Shown here: piece after piece, positions 25,435-35,784 of the stretch
Layout: each line of letters begins with the position of its first letter
Position numbering within the stretch: position 1 is the first letter of the stretch
Assembly (NCBI RefSeq): GCF_003097655.1
Contig: NZ_QCZH01000002.1
Span: 223,299-287,298 of the forward strand
Direction: 5' to 3'
Length of the DNA stretch: 64,000 bases
From: Flavobacterium laiguense
GTDB lineage: Bacteria > Bacteroidota > Bacteroidia > Flavobacteriales > Flavobacteriaceae
Translations under genes and position numbers: made by a program
Notes under the pieces: generated by a model
Seen by the model: only the letters and a program-made list of their open reading frames with translations
What the model was told of the DNA's origin: nothing
The model's database searches: none

Positions 25435-26364
25435 ATGAACATACAACACTTACAAGGACTTATAGCTGCACCATTCACACCATTTAACAGCGATGGAACA
25501 TTAGATGTTAGCTTAATACCAGGATACTACGCATTTTTAAAACAAAATAAAATTACAGGGGCTTTCATAAATGGTTCAACAGGCGAAGGAGTTTCTATTA
25601 CTTTAGAAGAAAAAAAAGCCGTAGCACAAGCATGGGCAGATTGTTCCAATCACGATGCCGATTTTAAAGTAATGGTATTTTTGGGAGGGACTTGTCTTTC
25701 GGATTGCATTGATTTGGCCAAACACGCTTATGAAATTGGATTGTATGCAGTTTCCTTAACGTCTCCTTTTTATTTTAAACCAGCCAATGTTGATATGCTG
25801 GCCCAAGCTTGTATTATGGTTGGAGAAAGCGTACCCAATATGCCTTTATATTACTACCACATTCCAGTTTTGACAGGCGTAAATGTACCTATGTTTGATT
25901 TGGTTCAAGCACTGGATGGTAAACTGGACAATTTTGCCGGAGTAAAATATACGCATGAAGATTTTATGGATTTTCAAAGCTGTATGAGCTATAAAGACGG
26001 TAAATACGATATGCTTTGGGGACGTGACGAAAACATGTTGTCTGCTTTAGTGCTGGGAGCCAAAGGTGCTGTTGGAAGTACTTTTAATTATGCAGCTCCT
26101 TTGTACTACAAATTGATTGATGCTTTCAATACAAATGATTTAGCTGCAGCTCGTGTTTTACAGCAAAAATCAATTAACATGATTCGTCTTTTAGGCAAGT
26201 ATGGCGGAATTTCTGTTGGAAAAGCCTATATGAAAGTTGTAGGATTGAATTTAGGCGAGTTCAGATTACCCATTAAAAACATGAGTATAGAACAGTTTGT
26301 GGACTTCCAAAAAGATGTGGAAAGTTTAGATTTCAAAAGCTTTAAATCAAATCCCACAACTTAG
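25435..26364 (+). CDS. nanA: N-acetylneuraminate lyase
   Basis: A 309-residue TIM-barrel of the DHDPS/NAL family. GSTGEGVSITLEEK (substrate carboxylate binding), YYYHIPVLTGV (catalytic Tyr) and GVKYTHEDF (Schiff-base Lys) are present; the Y-Y-H-I-P-x-L-T-G-V pattern is typical for sialic-acid lyases rather than DHDPS. Reaction: N-acetylneuraminate to N-acetylmannosamine plus pyruvate, in the cytoplasm. The neighbours (mutarotase, transporter, esterase, epimerase, sialidase) confirm the substrate. Eight bases separate it from the next gene. Confidence 0.93.
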   Translation: MNIQHLQGLIAAPFTPFNSDGTLDVSLIPGYYAFLKQNKITGAFINGSTGEGVSITLEEKKAVAQAWADCSNHDADFKVMVFLGGTCLSDCIDLAKHAYEIGLYAVSLTSPFYFKPANVDMLAQACIMVGESVPNMPLYYYHIPVLTGVNVPMFDLVQALDGKLDNFAGVKYTHEDFMDFQSCMSYKDGKYDMLWGRDENMLSALVLGAKGAVGSTFNYAAPLYYKLIDAFNTNDLAAARVLQQKSINMIRLLGKYGGISVGKAYMKVVGLNLGEFRLPIKNMSIEQFVDFQKDVESLDFKSFKSNPTT

Positions 26365-26371
26365 TTTATAG

Positions 26372-27556
26372 ATGAATTCAATAGAAAAGGTATTACTTTC
26401 TCTAATTCCATTACTTTTTATGATGTCAATAACAACAACCGTTTCTTCTCAAAATAAAGATTTTAATACTATCGAATGGAAAAATGCAGCTCATGTGCAA
26501 AATCCAGATGGGACTAAATCACTTGGTTTTGCCGGTGCAATAAATGGGGTACATAAAAATGTTTTTATTGTGACCGGTGGAGCCAATTTTCCTGATAAAA
26601 TGCCGTGGGAAGGTGGAGCAAAAAGATATTCTGATGAAATCCATGTGTTGCAAAAAAAGCATGAGGATTTTATTTGGAATAAAAAGACTAAAGCTAGATT
26701 ACCGGAACCCATTGCCTATTGCGGAGTAACTTCAACCGATTTGGGTGTAGTATATGTAGGAGGGGAAAATGAAAAAGGACTATCCAATAAAGCGCATATC
26801 TTGAAGTGGAAAGATTCCAGAAATGATGTTGCGATTCTGTCTTTGCCTCAATTTCCTTTGGCTATGACCAATATTACCCTGACTCATATTGGAAATGTGG
26901 TTTACGCAATTGGTGGAGATGAAGCCAAAAAATCGTCTAATCTTTTTTATAGCTTGGATTTAAATGTTTTGAATCCAGAGTGGAAAGAGCTGCCAAATTT
27001 GCCCATTGCATTGGCTAATGCTGTTGCGGTGGTGCAAGAAACAAAAGAGGGTACAGCAATTTTTGTTATTGGAGGGAGAACCAAAACAGCAACCGGCATC
27101 AGTGATTTACACAGTACTACTTTCGTTTTTAATCTAAAAAAACAAACGTGGTCAAGCGTCGCTGATATATCCGACGGAACAAATGCCACAAATTTTTCTG
27201 CTGGTGCCGCTGTTGCTTTAGGAACTCATTCGATTTTAATTCTTGGAGGAGATAATGGTCTTGTTTTCCATAAAATCGAAACTTTTTTATCACAAATCGC
27301 CCAAGCAAATTCAATAGCAGAAAAGGAGAAGCTTATTGCAGATAAAAATGTGTTGAATACCCAGCATCAAGGGTTTTATAAAGGGATGTTGTTGTATAAT
27401 ACACTGACGGATACTTGGACAAAAGTAGGGGAGTTACCATTTTTGGCACAGGTTACAACAACTGCTGTGTTATGGGGTGATGACATTATTTTGTCTAATG
27501 GTGAAATAAAACCGGGAATACGAACACCTAATGTAATGTTAGGAAAAATAAAATAA
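26372..27556 (+). CDS. nanM: N-acetylneuraminate epimerase/mutarotase (NanM-like, kelch)
   Basis: A 394-residue secreted kelch beta-propeller with an N-terminal signal peptide (LIPLLFMMSITTTVSSQ). VTGGANFPDKMPWEGGAKRY and further VVYAIGGDE, IFVIGGR and SILILGGDNG blades match the cyclically permuted mutarotase family of sialic-acid loci. The role is to speed conversion of alpha- to beta-sialic acid in the periplasm before uptake. The gene lies between the lyase and the transporter, the standard context. Confidence 0.88.
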   Translation: MNSIEKVLLSLIPLLFMMSITTTVSSQNKDFNTIEWKNAAHVQNPDGTKSLGFAGAINGVHKNVFIVTGGANFPDKMPWEGGAKRYSDEIHVLQKKHEDFIWNKKTKARLPEPIAYCGVTSTDLGVVYVGGENEKGLSNKAHILKWKDSRNDVAILSLPQFPLAMTNITLTHIGNVVYAIGGDEAKKSSNLFYSLDLNVLNPEWKELPNLPIALANAVAVVQETKEGTAIFVIGGRTKTATGISDLHSTTFVFNLKKQTWSSVADISDGTNATNFSAGAAVALGTHSILILGGDNGLVFHKIETFLSQIAQANSIAEKEKLIADKNVLNTQHQGFYKGMLLYNTLTDTWTKVGELPFLAQVTTTAVLWGDDIILSNGEIKPGIRTPNVMLGKIK

Positions 27557-27654
27557 AATAATCAAATCTTACATTTTTCTAGTTAGCTATTTTTCTTTTA
27601 CCCCAATAGAAGAAGATAAAAATCATTAGAATACATTTTAATTACAAACAAATT

Positions 27655-28899
27655 ATGAAGAACTCAAAATATTATCCGTGGATAGTAGTGGGCTTGCTAT
27701 GGGTTGTTGCCTTGCTCAACTACATGGACAGACAAATGTTGGCGACCATGCGTCCCTCAATGGAGGCGGATATTCCGGAACTGGTTTCTGGAGAGAATTT
27801 CGGACGCTTAATGGCAATATTTCTTTGGATATATGCTTTGATGAGTCCTGTATCTGGGATTATAGCCGACAAATTAAATAGAAAATGGCTCATTGTTGGT
27901 AGTCTATTCGTTTGGTCTGCAGTTACCTATGCTATGGGATACGCTACAAGTTACAATCAAGTGTATTGGTTAAGGGCACTTATGGGGGTTAGCGAGGCAT
28001 TGTATATCCCTGCTGGATTATCCTTGATTGCCGATTATCATCAGCAGAAATCAAGATCACTTGCCATAGGAATCCACATGACCGGACTTTATGTTGGGTC
28101 GGCTTTAGGAGGATTTGGAGCTACAATTGCTGGCGCATATTCTTGGCACGCTACCTTTCATTATTTTGGATTAATTGGAATTGTTTACGCTTTTGTTTTG
28201 GTATTCTTCCTTTTCGAGAAAAAGGTTTCAGAACAAAAAAAGTTAGATACGAATTTAAATAGTACAAAAGAAAAAGGCTCTGTTTTTAAAGGATTAGGAT
28301 TGTTATTTACGAATATTTCGTTTTGGATTATTTTATTCTTTTTCGCCACAATCAGTTTACCGGGTTGGGCTACCAAGAACTGGTTGCCAACATTATTCTC
28401 GGATAATTTAAGGATTTCTATGGAACAGGCTGGGCCATTGGCAACGATAACAATCTCAATGTCTTCTTTGTTGGGGGTAATTTTCGGAGGGATATTGTCA
28501 GACAAATGGGTACTGGTAAATGTTAAAGGGAGAGTCTATACAAGTGCTATCGGGCTGAGTTTAACAATTCCTGCATTATTGTTGATTGGTTTTGGAAGTT
28601 CAATACACCATATTATTATAGCGGGTCTTTGTTTTGGGATTGGTTACGGAATGTTCGATGCCAATAATATGCCCATTCTTTGTCAGTTTGTGTCTTCAAA
28701 ATACAGAGCAACTGCTTATGGAGTTTTGAATATGACAGGAGTGGGGTGTGGTGCATTGGTTACTTCAATATTAGGAAAATATGCAGACGAAGGGACATTA
28801 GGAAACGGCTTTGCAATGATGGCGGGTGTTGTATTGGTTGCATTATTGGTTCAAATTATTTTTCTACGTCCACAAGTAAACGATTATACGGATGCATAA
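27655..28899 (+). CDS. MFS transporter, probable sialic-acid importer
   Basis: A 414-residue inner-membrane protein with about 12 segments. The signature NYMDRQMLATMRPSME after the first segment, and SPVSGIIADKLNRKWLIVGSL, belong to the anion:cation symporter group (NanT-like, as in Bacteroides/Tannerella sialic-acid clusters; from family knowledge). A helix-rich central loop around residues 200-215 separates the halves. Position between nanM and the esterase gene indicates sialic acid as substrate; direct evidence is lacking. Confidence 0.83.
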   Translation: MKNSKYYPWIVVGLLWVVALLNYMDRQMLATMRPSMEADIPELVSGENFGRLMAIFLWIYALMSPVSGIIADKLNRKWLIVGSLFVWSAVTYAMGYATSYNQVYWLRALMGVSEALYIPAGLSLIADYHQQKSRSLAIGIHMTGLYVGSALGGFGATIAGAYSWHATFHYFGLIGIVYAFVLVFFLFEKKVSEQKKLDTNLNSTKEKGSVFKGLGLLFTNISFWIILFFFATISLPGWATKNWLPTLFSDNLRISMEQAGPLATITISMSSLLGVIFGGILSDKWVLVNVKGRVYTSAIGLSLTIPALLLIGFGSSIHHIIIAGLCFGIGYGMFDANNMPILCQFVSSKYRATAYGVLNMTGVGCGALVTSILGKYADEGTLGNGFAMMAGVVLVALLVQIIFLRPQVNDYTDA

Positions 28900-28965
28900 T
28901 TGCATCAGGTTTGAATTTTAGTTTTTAAGTTTTTTAAGTTGAGTTATTTGGTTGGTTGTTTATCT

Positions 28966-28996
28966 GCCGAGGTGAAATCTGAACTTTCACCTTGGC
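28966..28996 (+). promoter_or_regulatory. Intercistronic hairpin before the esterase gene
   Basis: GCCGAGGTGAAA (28966-28977) pairs with TTTCACCTTGGC (28985-28996), a 12-bp stem with one G-U and a 7-base loop. No T-run follows, so a stability or processing role is more likely than termination. Confidence 0.5.
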
Positions 28997-29037
28997 CGAT
29001 ATTTCTGAAACATTAGAACATTGTATTAAATAAAAAT

Positions 29038-31140
29038 ATGAAGAGTTTTAAACGATATAGTACACTATTGCTATTTACTGTTGCGCTACTATTACAGAAT
29101 AGATTGCCTGCACAAACTCCTTTGATAAAAGTAGCTTGTATAGGCGATTCTGTAACTGCAGGCTATCTTTTGGCAAGCCCTGTAACGGAATCCTATCCTT
29201 CTCAATTGCAATTAATGTTGGGGAATAACTATGAAGTAAAAAACTTCGGATATAGTGGAGCAACCCTTTTAAAAAAAGGGCATAAACCCTATTATAAAAC
29301 TAAAGAATGTGCTGATGCTATTTCTTTTAGACCCGATATAGCTATTATTCACTTAGGTCTGAATGATACAGATCCTAGGAATTGGCCCAATTATAAAGAA
29401 GATTTTGATGCCGACTATGCTTGGTTATTGGATACTCTACGGAAACAAAATCCAAATTTGAAATTATTTATTTGTCGAATGACCCCAATTTTTAATGAGC
29501 ATCCTCGCTTTAAATCAGGAACCAGAGATTGGTATTGGGAAATACAATCCCATATCGAACGAATTGCAAAAGCAAATCAGGTTGGGCTAATTGACTTTCA
29601 TGAAAAATTATATGCCCGTCCAGATCTATTCCCAGATGCATTACATCCTGTCAAAGAAGGGGGGGCTTTTTTGGCACAAATCGCTTATGGGAATATTACA
29701 AAAGATTTTGGCGGGCTTATTTTAGCTTCTGTTTTCACTGATAATATGGTAATACAACGTCATAAACCAATTGTAGTTTACGGAACTGCTAATGGAGGTG
29801 AGAACGTTGAGGTCTTTTTTAATCAACAAAAGCAAAATGTAACTACTGATGAGCACGGAAAATGGAAAGTTACTTTCCCCGCTATGGCTCCTGGTGGACC
29901 GTATCAAATGACAGTTCAATCTAAAGGAAAAAGCATTGTCTTAAAAAATATTTTAGTTGGAGATGTTTGGTTCTGTTCGGGACAATCGAATATGGCTTTT
30001 CCACTCCAAAAATCTGAAAATGGAATGGCCGAAGTTAAAAAGGCAATTGCCAATTCGAAACTTCGATTATTGAATTGGAAAGCTATCCAAGAAACGGATG
30101 ATATGGCATGGGATTCTGTCACTTTAGCTAAAACCAATCAATTAAAATTTTTCTCGGGAAGTTGGTCTGTTTGTGATTCAACATCGGCAAGAGACTTCTC
30201 GGCAATTGCTTTTTATTTTGGTCAAAATATCGTTCACGAAGAAAATGTACCTATTGGTTTGATACAAGTTGCAGTTGGTGGCTCACCCATTGAGTCTTGG
30301 ATTGACAGATACACATTAGAACACGATGACAAAGTAGTGGATATATTAACCAATTGGCGCAAATCAGATTTTATTATGCCTTGGGTTCGAGAGCGTGCTG
30401 ATATAAATTTAAAAAATACTAGCAATCCCAAGCAACGCCATCCCTACGGTCCATCTTATAATTATGAAGCGGGAATCGATTCCTTTACTCAATTTCCAAT
30501 CAAAGGTGTTCTTTGGTATCAAGGAGAAAGTAATGCGCACAATGTAAGTCTATACGAGTATCTTTTGCCTGTTATGGTTCAAAGCTGGCGTAAATCTTGG
30601 GGAACTGATTTCCCTTTTTATTATGTTCAATTATCAAGCACCGATCGACCAACATGGCCTGAGTTTCGGGAGATGCAAAATAGATTGCAAAGCCATATTC
30701 CAAATAGCGGTATGGCTATAAGTATGGATTATGGAGACGAAAAAAATGTGCATCCTATACATAAAAAAGAAGTTGCCGACCGACTCGCTCGTTTGGCATT
30801 GCACTTTACTTATAAAAAATCAATTGTAGCTAAGGGACCATTTGCATTAAAAGCGGAACAAAAAAAAGAGACCATTTGGATTTCTTTTGCGTCAGCGAAA
30901 CAATTAACTACCTCGGATAAAAAAGCAGTATTTGGTTTTGAATTAGTAACTGATAAAGGGCAACACATGGAGTCTGAGGCTAAAATTGTAAATAATCAAG
31001 TGGTCATTAGTATTCCAAAAGGAGAAAAAATTATAAGTGTTTTATATGCTTGGAAGCCATTTACAGTGGCCAATTTGGTAAATGAAGCGGGATTGCCGAG
31101 TTCTACTTTTAGATTGGAAGTAGAGCCTTTAAAAAAATAA
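29038..31140 (+). CDS. Two-domain sialate O-acetylesterase (GDSL plus SASA)
   Basis: A 700-residue secreted enzyme with a signal peptide (LLLFTVALLLQNRLPAQ). Residues about 30-220 are a GDSL/SGNH hydrolase (CIGDSVTAGY Ser; IHLGLNDTD; DALHPVKEG His). A second, larger esterase domain follows from about 230: VGDVWFCSGQSNMAFPL (Ser), VAVGGSPIESW, GVLWYQGESNA. The tandem design is known from sialate O-acetylesterases of Bacteroidota (NanS type). It removes acetyl groups from 9-O-acetyl-sialic acid so that sialidase and lyase can work. Confidence 0.9.
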   Translation: MKSFKRYSTLLLFTVALLLQNRLPAQTPLIKVACIGDSVTAGYLLASPVTESYPSQLQLMLGNNYEVKNFGYSGATLLKKGHKPYYKTKECADAISFRPDIAIIHLGLNDTDPRNWPNYKEDFDADYAWLLDTLRKQNPNLKLFICRMTPIFNEHPRFKSGTRDWYWEIQSHIERIAKANQVGLIDFHEKLYARPDLFPDALHPVKEGGAFLAQIAYGNITKDFGGLILASVFTDNMVIQRHKPIVVYGTANGGENVEVFFNQQKQNVTTDEHGKWKVTFPAMAPGGPYQMTVQSKGKSIVLKNILVGDVWFCSGQSNMAFPLQKSENGMAEVKKAIANSKLRLLNWKAIQETDDMAWDSVTLAKTNQLKFFSGSWSVCDSTSARDFSAIAFYFGQNIVHEENVPIGLIQVAVGGSPIESWIDRYTLEHDDKVVDILTNWRKSDFIMPWVRERADINLKNTSNPKQRHPYGPSYNYEAGIDSFTQFPIKGVLWYQGESNAHNVSLYEYLLPVMVQSWRKSWGTDFPFYYVQLSSTDRPTWPEFREMQNRLQSHIPNSGMAISMDYGDEKNVHPIHKKEVADRLARLALHFTYKKSIVAKGPFALKAEQKKETIWISFASAKQLTTSDKKAVFGFELVTDKGQHMESEAKIVNNQVVISIPKGEKIISVLYAWKPFTVANLVNEAGLPSSTFRLEVEPLKK

Positions 31141-31245
31141 TAAGTATGTCTAAGAAAGACAAATAAAGATATAAAAAAAATAATGACCGGGTAAATAGAG
31201 TAATTGATGCCAGCTATTTCTTATATCCCAAAAATTCAAAATAAA

Positions 31246-32433
31246 ATGAGCTATTCAAATACAGATCTTCAAAACTTACAGGAATTTTATCAAAATCAAT
31301 TGTTAAATGATACGGTACCTTTTTGGTTTCCCCGTTCAATAGATACCGAATATGGAGGTTATTTATTAATGCGTGATCAAGACGGAAGTTTAATCGACGA
31401 TGATAAAGCCGTTTGGATTCAGGGACGTGCAGCTTGGTTATTGGCTACACTTTACAATACGGTTGAACCCAAACAAGAATGGCTTGAGGGATCAAAGTCA
31501 GGAATTGATTTTTTGAATAAACATTGCTTTGATGTTGATGGACAAATGTTTTTTCATGTCACTCGTGATGGGTTGCCGATTCGTAAAAGGCGCTATTATT
31601 TTTCTGAAACTTTTGCTGTAATCGCAATGTCTGCTTACGCAAAAGCAAGTGGAGATGAAGCTGCCGCTGAAAAAGCCCGTTTTCTATTCGGGAAGTGTAT
31701 CGAATATTCGACAGTTCCTGGTTTATTAGAACCTAAGTTTACTTCAACCCGACCTTCAAAAGGGATTGGAGTTCCTATGATAATGATGAATACAGCTCAA
31801 CAATTAAGAGAAAATATTGGTGATCCACGCTGTGATGAATGGATAAATAAATGGATTGCCGAGATAGAACATGATTTTGTAAAAGACGATATCAAATGTG
31901 TGATGGAGCAAGTAGCGCCAGATGGATCTATAATAGATCATATTGATGGTCGCACCTTGAATCCAGGTCATGCTATTGAAGGAGCATGGTTTATTTTGCA
32001 TGAAGCAAAATATAGAAATAATGATCCTCACTTAATTGCTCTGGGCTGTAAAATGTTAGATTATATGTGGGAACGCGGTTGGGACAAAGAACATGGGGGT
32101 ATTTTATATTACCGAGATGTGTACGATAAACCCGTTCAAGAATATTGGCAAGACATGAAGTTTTGGTGGCCACATAACGAGGTAATTATTGCAACACTAC
32201 TGGCTTATACCATGACGGGGGACGAAAAATATGCCAAGTGGCACAAAATGGTTCACGATTACGCTTATGAAAAATTCCATGATGATGAGAATGGGGAATG
32301 GTTTGGCTATCTACATAGAGACGGGAGTATAGCACAAACAGCCAAAGGGAATATGTACAAAGGACCCTTTCATTTGCCTCGCCAAGAATGGTACTGTCTT
32401 CAGATATTAAATGAGCATTTGAAAAACGTATAG
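31246..32433 (+). CDS. AGE-family N-acylglucosamine 2-epimerase
   Basis: A 395-residue (alpha/alpha)6-barrel protein when started at the ATG at 31246 (MSYSNTDLQNLQEFYQNQ); an upstream ATG at 31207 would add 13 residues with no family match. Family length is about 390-420. Motifs RRYYFSETFAVIA, TLNPGHAIEGAWFILHEA and FWWPHNEVIIA match the renin-binding-protein/AGE group with its catalytic His residues. Reaction: N-acetylmannosamine to N-acetylglucosamine, the step after the lyase in the NanLET-type route of Bacteroidota. Confidence 0.9.
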   Translation: MSYSNTDLQNLQEFYQNQLLNDTVPFWFPRSIDTEYGGYLLMRDQDGSLIDDDKAVWIQGRAAWLLATLYNTVEPKQEWLEGSKSGIDFLNKHCFDVDGQMFFHVTRDGLPIRKRRYYFSETFAVIAMSAYAKASGDEAAAEKARFLFGKCIEYSTVPGLLEPKFTSTRPSKGIGVPMIMMNTAQQLRENIGDPRCDEWINKWIAEIEHDFVKDDIKCVMEQVAPDGSIIDHIDGRTLNPGHAIEGAWFILHEAKYRNNDPHLIALGCKMLDYMWERGWDKEHGGILYYRDVYDKPVQEYWQDMKFWWPHNEVIIATLLAYTMTGDEKYAKWHKMVHDYAYEKFHDDENGEWFGYLHRDGSIAQTAKGNMYKGPFHLPRQEWYCLQILNEHLKNV

Positions 32434-32489
32434 TTTTAAAATGACAAAAGAGTATAATTAAATTTCACTATTAACTAAAACCACAGATT

Positions 32490-35400
32490 ATGAAGAAATT
32501 ATTACACCAGTTTTGTTTGCTTTTTTGTTTTGTTTTTTGTTTGAATCTTAACGCGCAAAGCGGGAAGGTTTTAAACTTAGATGGGGTCAATACGTATATG
32601 TCGGTGACCGACCATCCTGATCTTGATTTTGGCGCAAGCCAAAACAAAACAGTCAGCTGTTGGGTAAAAACCACCACTAATACTGGAACTCCAAGAATTT
32701 TTGCCAAAAGAGCAGGTACTGTTGGAAATGGATACGAATTTTGGACAGGAAGCGGGTCCAATGCGGGTAAGTTTGCTTTGAATATGAATGGAACAGGTAC
32801 TCCAAATAATATTAGTACGGCAGGGTATTCAACTTCTTCTATAGCTGATGCTACTTGGCATCATGTGGCTTTGGTATTGGATGCATCGAGTACTCGAACT
32901 TTATATGGTTACTTAGACGGTGTTTTGGTTAATACGGGAAAAACGTTTACCTCAACTACGTCTGATTTTTCTAATGCTTTAAATTTTATTGTTGGCGCCA
33001 CCTCCGATGGAACCAATAGTTACAAATGGGCAGGTCAAATTGATAATGTTCGTATTTGGAGTAAAGCCATGACGGCAACTGAATTACAAGCCGATATGGT
33101 TACTGTAATTACGGGACCTACTGCGAATCTTTTGGGAGCTTGGGATTTTGAAAATATAAGCGGTACAACGGTTCCCGATGTTTCAGGGAATAATCACCCA
33201 GGAACCTTATTTGGATCACCAACTACATCAAATGCATACCCGATGGTATTGGCTTTGGATGGAGTTAATGATTATATGTCGGTTGTCAATCATGCCGATT
33301 TTAATCTGGCCGCTGGACAAAGTTTAACGGTTACTTGTCGCATAAAAACAGCAGATTTTTCCAAGCGCATTATGAGTAAAAGACCTGGTGGGTCAGGGGT
33401 AGGGTATGAGTTTATCAATAATTCTTCTGCTGGCGGAGGTCAGTTTGGAGTTAATTTAACCACAAGTGCAGGAGCTGCAGGACCTCCTTACGGAACGTCT
33501 TCTATTTCAAACAATGTTTGGCATCATCTGGCGATGGTCATAGATGTAGCGACCACAAGTTGTAAAATATATGTTGATGGTACTTTGCAACAAACTAAAA
33601 CTACTGCCAATATTGGAGGAACAAATACAGTTTCGAACACTGGAAATCTGTTTTTTGGAACTTTAAGTAGTTTGTCTTCTTTTATGAATGCTCAATTAGA
33701 CGATATTCGTTTTTGGAATAAAGCAATGACTGCTACCGAAGTTTTGAGTGATAAAACCGCAATTGTTATTGGGAATGAAGCTACTCTTTTGGCAGCATGG
33801 GATTTTGAAAATATAAGTGGGACTACCGTTCCAGATATTTCGGGACACAACCACCCAGGGACATTAAATGGAGGTGCTACGGTAATTGCCCAAACGAATA
33901 CCATGCAAATTAATTCAGTAGCATTGGTGCAAACCGAATTACCAACAGGTATGGGAGATAAAGACCAGCGTATAGTTGCGGTAAAAGTCTCTGCTAATGG
34001 TTCACTCCCTCCACTGTCGGTAAGTGCCTTGAAATTTACTATGACAGGAACTACTACTATAGCTGATGTTACCAATATAAAAATCTACTCTAGCGGAAAT
34101 ACGGCCGTTTTTAATCTTGCTACAGCGACTTTATATGGGAGTATAGCTCCTGCAACGGGTAATTTAACTGTTAATGGTAGCCAAGCTCTAGTTTCTGGTG
34201 ATAATTATTTTTGGATTACCTATGATGTAGCTGCTGGTGCTACCGAAGGAAATTTACTGGATGCTACTTGCGAATCCATTATAGCCAATTCGGTTACTTA
34301 TAATTCGGTTGCAAGTTCTGTTACCGGTAATAGAGTTGTTTTATTAGGGAATACTCTTTTATTTACTCCTGGTGATGCTGGATCTTTAAACTATCGTATT
34401 CCGGCAATCATTACTGCTGCCGATGGTTCATTGGTAACGGTAACAGATAAAAGATGGAATCATGCAGGAGATTTAGCTGCCAAAATTGATCCTGTGGTGC
34501 GTCGTAGTATTGATAACGGAAAAACATGGTCAGCTCCTTTAACCATTGCGAATTTCGGAGGGCCAAACGGTGCTGGAGATGCAGCATTGGTTATGGATAA
34601 AGCGACTGGGAATTTGATATGCTTATTTGTTGCCGAAAAAGGTTTCTTTGCCTCAACAGCAACGGCACCAATTAAAATACAATACTGTAGAAGCACCGAT
34701 AACGGAATCACTTGGGGAGCTCCAGTAGATATTACCAATCAAATTTATGGTGCAGGATGCAGTAATCCAATTACTCAAAATTGGTTAGGGGTATTTATAG
34801 GTGCAGGAAGAGCGCATCAATTACGCGATGGGACTATTGTAGCTGCACTTGTTGTTAGAGAAACAAGCGGTGGAATAAACAATTATATGATGTCTAGTAC
34901 TGATGGAGGTATCACTTGGACACCTTCAACAGGGAGAGCAGAAACTGGTGGAGACGAAGCTAAAATTGTAGAATTGAACAATGGGAATCTGATGATGAGT
35001 ATTCGAAATTCAGGAACCCGAAGATTTAATGTTTCTACCGATAAAGGACTAACTTGGGGGACGGCATACAATCAAGCCGATTTGACTGATCCCAATTGTG
35101 ATGGCGACTTTATTCGATATACTTCTACATTAGATGGATATGATAAAAATAGATTGTTGCACACTATTCCTTTTGCAGGAAATAGAACTAACGTTTCTGT
35201 TTTAATGAGTACTGATGAAGGCGCTTCTTGGCCCGTTCGTAAAACCATATTCTCAGGAGCTTCTGCCTATTCAAGTATAACGGTTTTACCTGACGGAACC
35301 ATGGGGATTTATTATGAAAATGGAGAAAACTCAACGTATCAAATGTATTTTGTACGTTTCAGTTTGAATTGGTTGACCAATGGGGCAGATACATTTATTC

Positions 35401-35711
35401 CAAATGAAGGTACTTCTGCTAAGTTGACATCAAAGAAAGCGATAGACTCAAATCTAAATACTGATTTGAAGTTTAATGTTACAATAGAACCCAATCCAAC
35501 AACTGATATAGTAAGAGTTGCCATTGATAATGCAAATGGGAATGTCGAGGTTAAATTATTTAGTTTACTTGGGCAATTAGTAAGCAATGTGTCGCTTAAG
35601 AATAATGAAAGACAAACGACACTTTCTATGGGTAGTCTAGTGAGTGGAATTTATATTCTACAGGTGAGTGACAACAATGGGATAGTTTCTCAAAAAATAA
35701 TTAAAAAGTAA
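32490..35711 (+). CDS. Secreted multidomain sialidase with T9SS tail
   Basis: A 1073-residue exo-enzyme (GH33 type). Order: signal peptide (1-24), two LamG/ConA-like domains (about 25-235 and 255-465, each ending in LLGAWDFENISGTTVPD-type repeats), a BNR-associated N-terminal domain (about 475-620), then the sialidase propeller (YRIPA at about 635; Asp boxes SIDNGKTW, STDNGITW, STDGGITW, STDKGLTW; nucleophile-bearing GIYYENG near 950) and a type A T9SS sorting tail from about 1000 (LFSLLGQLVSNV, SGIYILQVSD, KIIKK). It releases terminal sialic acid at the cell surface or outside. A terminator follows. Confidence 0.92.
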   Translation: MKKLLHQFCLLFCFVFCLNLNAQSGKVLNLDGVNTYMSVTDHPDLDFGASQNKTVSCWVKTTTNTGTPRIFAKRAGTVGNGYEFWTGSGSNAGKFALNMNGTGTPNNISTAGYSTSSIADATWHHVALVLDASSTRTLYGYLDGVLVNTGKTFTSTTSDFSNALNFIVGATSDGTNSYKWAGQIDNVRIWSKAMTATELQADMVTVITGPTANLLGAWDFENISGTTVPDVSGNNHPGTLFGSPTTSNAYPMVLALDGVNDYMSVVNHADFNLAAGQSLTVTCRIKTADFSKRIMSKRPGGSGVGYEFINNSSAGGGQFGVNLTTSAGAAGPPYGTSSISNNVWHHLAMVIDVATTSCKIYVDGTLQQTKTTANIGGTNTVSNTGNLFFGTLSSLSSFMNAQLDDIRFWNKAMTATEVLSDKTAIVIGNEATLLAAWDFENISGTTVPDISGHNHPGTLNGGATVIAQTNTMQINSVALVQTELPTGMGDKDQRIVAVKVSANGSLPPLSVSALKFTMTGTTTIADVTNIKIYSSGNTAVFNLATATLYGSIAPATGNLTVNGSQALVSGDNYFWITYDVAAGATEGNLLDATCESIIANSVTYNSVASSVTGNRVVLLGNTLLFTPGDAGSLNYRIPAIITAADGSLVTVTDKRWNHAGDLAAKIDPVVRRSIDNGKTWSAPLTIANFGGPNGAGDAALVMDKATGNLICLFVAEKGFFASTATAPIKIQYCRSTDNGITWGAPVDITNQIYGAGCSNPITQNWLGVFIGAGRAHQLRDGTIVAALVVRETSGGINNYMMSSTDGGITWTPSTGRAETGGDEAKIVELNNGNLMMSIRNSGTRRFNVSTDKGLTWGTAYNQADLTDPNCDGDFIRYTSTLDGYDKNRLLHTIPFAGNRTNVSVLMSTDEGASWPVRKTIFSGASAYSSITVLPDGTMGIYYENGENSTYQMYFVRFSLNWLTNGADTFIPNEGTSAKLTSKKAIDSNLNTDLKFNVTIEPNPTTDIVRVAIDNANGNVEVKLFSLLGQLVSNVSLKNNERQTTLSMGSLVSGIYILQVSDNNGIVSQKIIKK

Positions 35712-35722
35712 GGTATTAAGAG

Positions 35723-35751
35723 AGCCCTCGACATAATAGAGGGCTTTTTTT
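35723..35751 (+). terminator. Terminator after the sialidase gene
   Basis: AGCCCTC (35723-35729) pairs with GAGGGCT (35739-35745), followed by an eight-base T-run. It probably ends the upstream part of the locus, so nagA may be transcribed from its own promoter. Confidence 0.8.
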
Positions 35752-35784
35752 AAAGCTAAGTAAAATAAAATGTAATTTTAGAAA

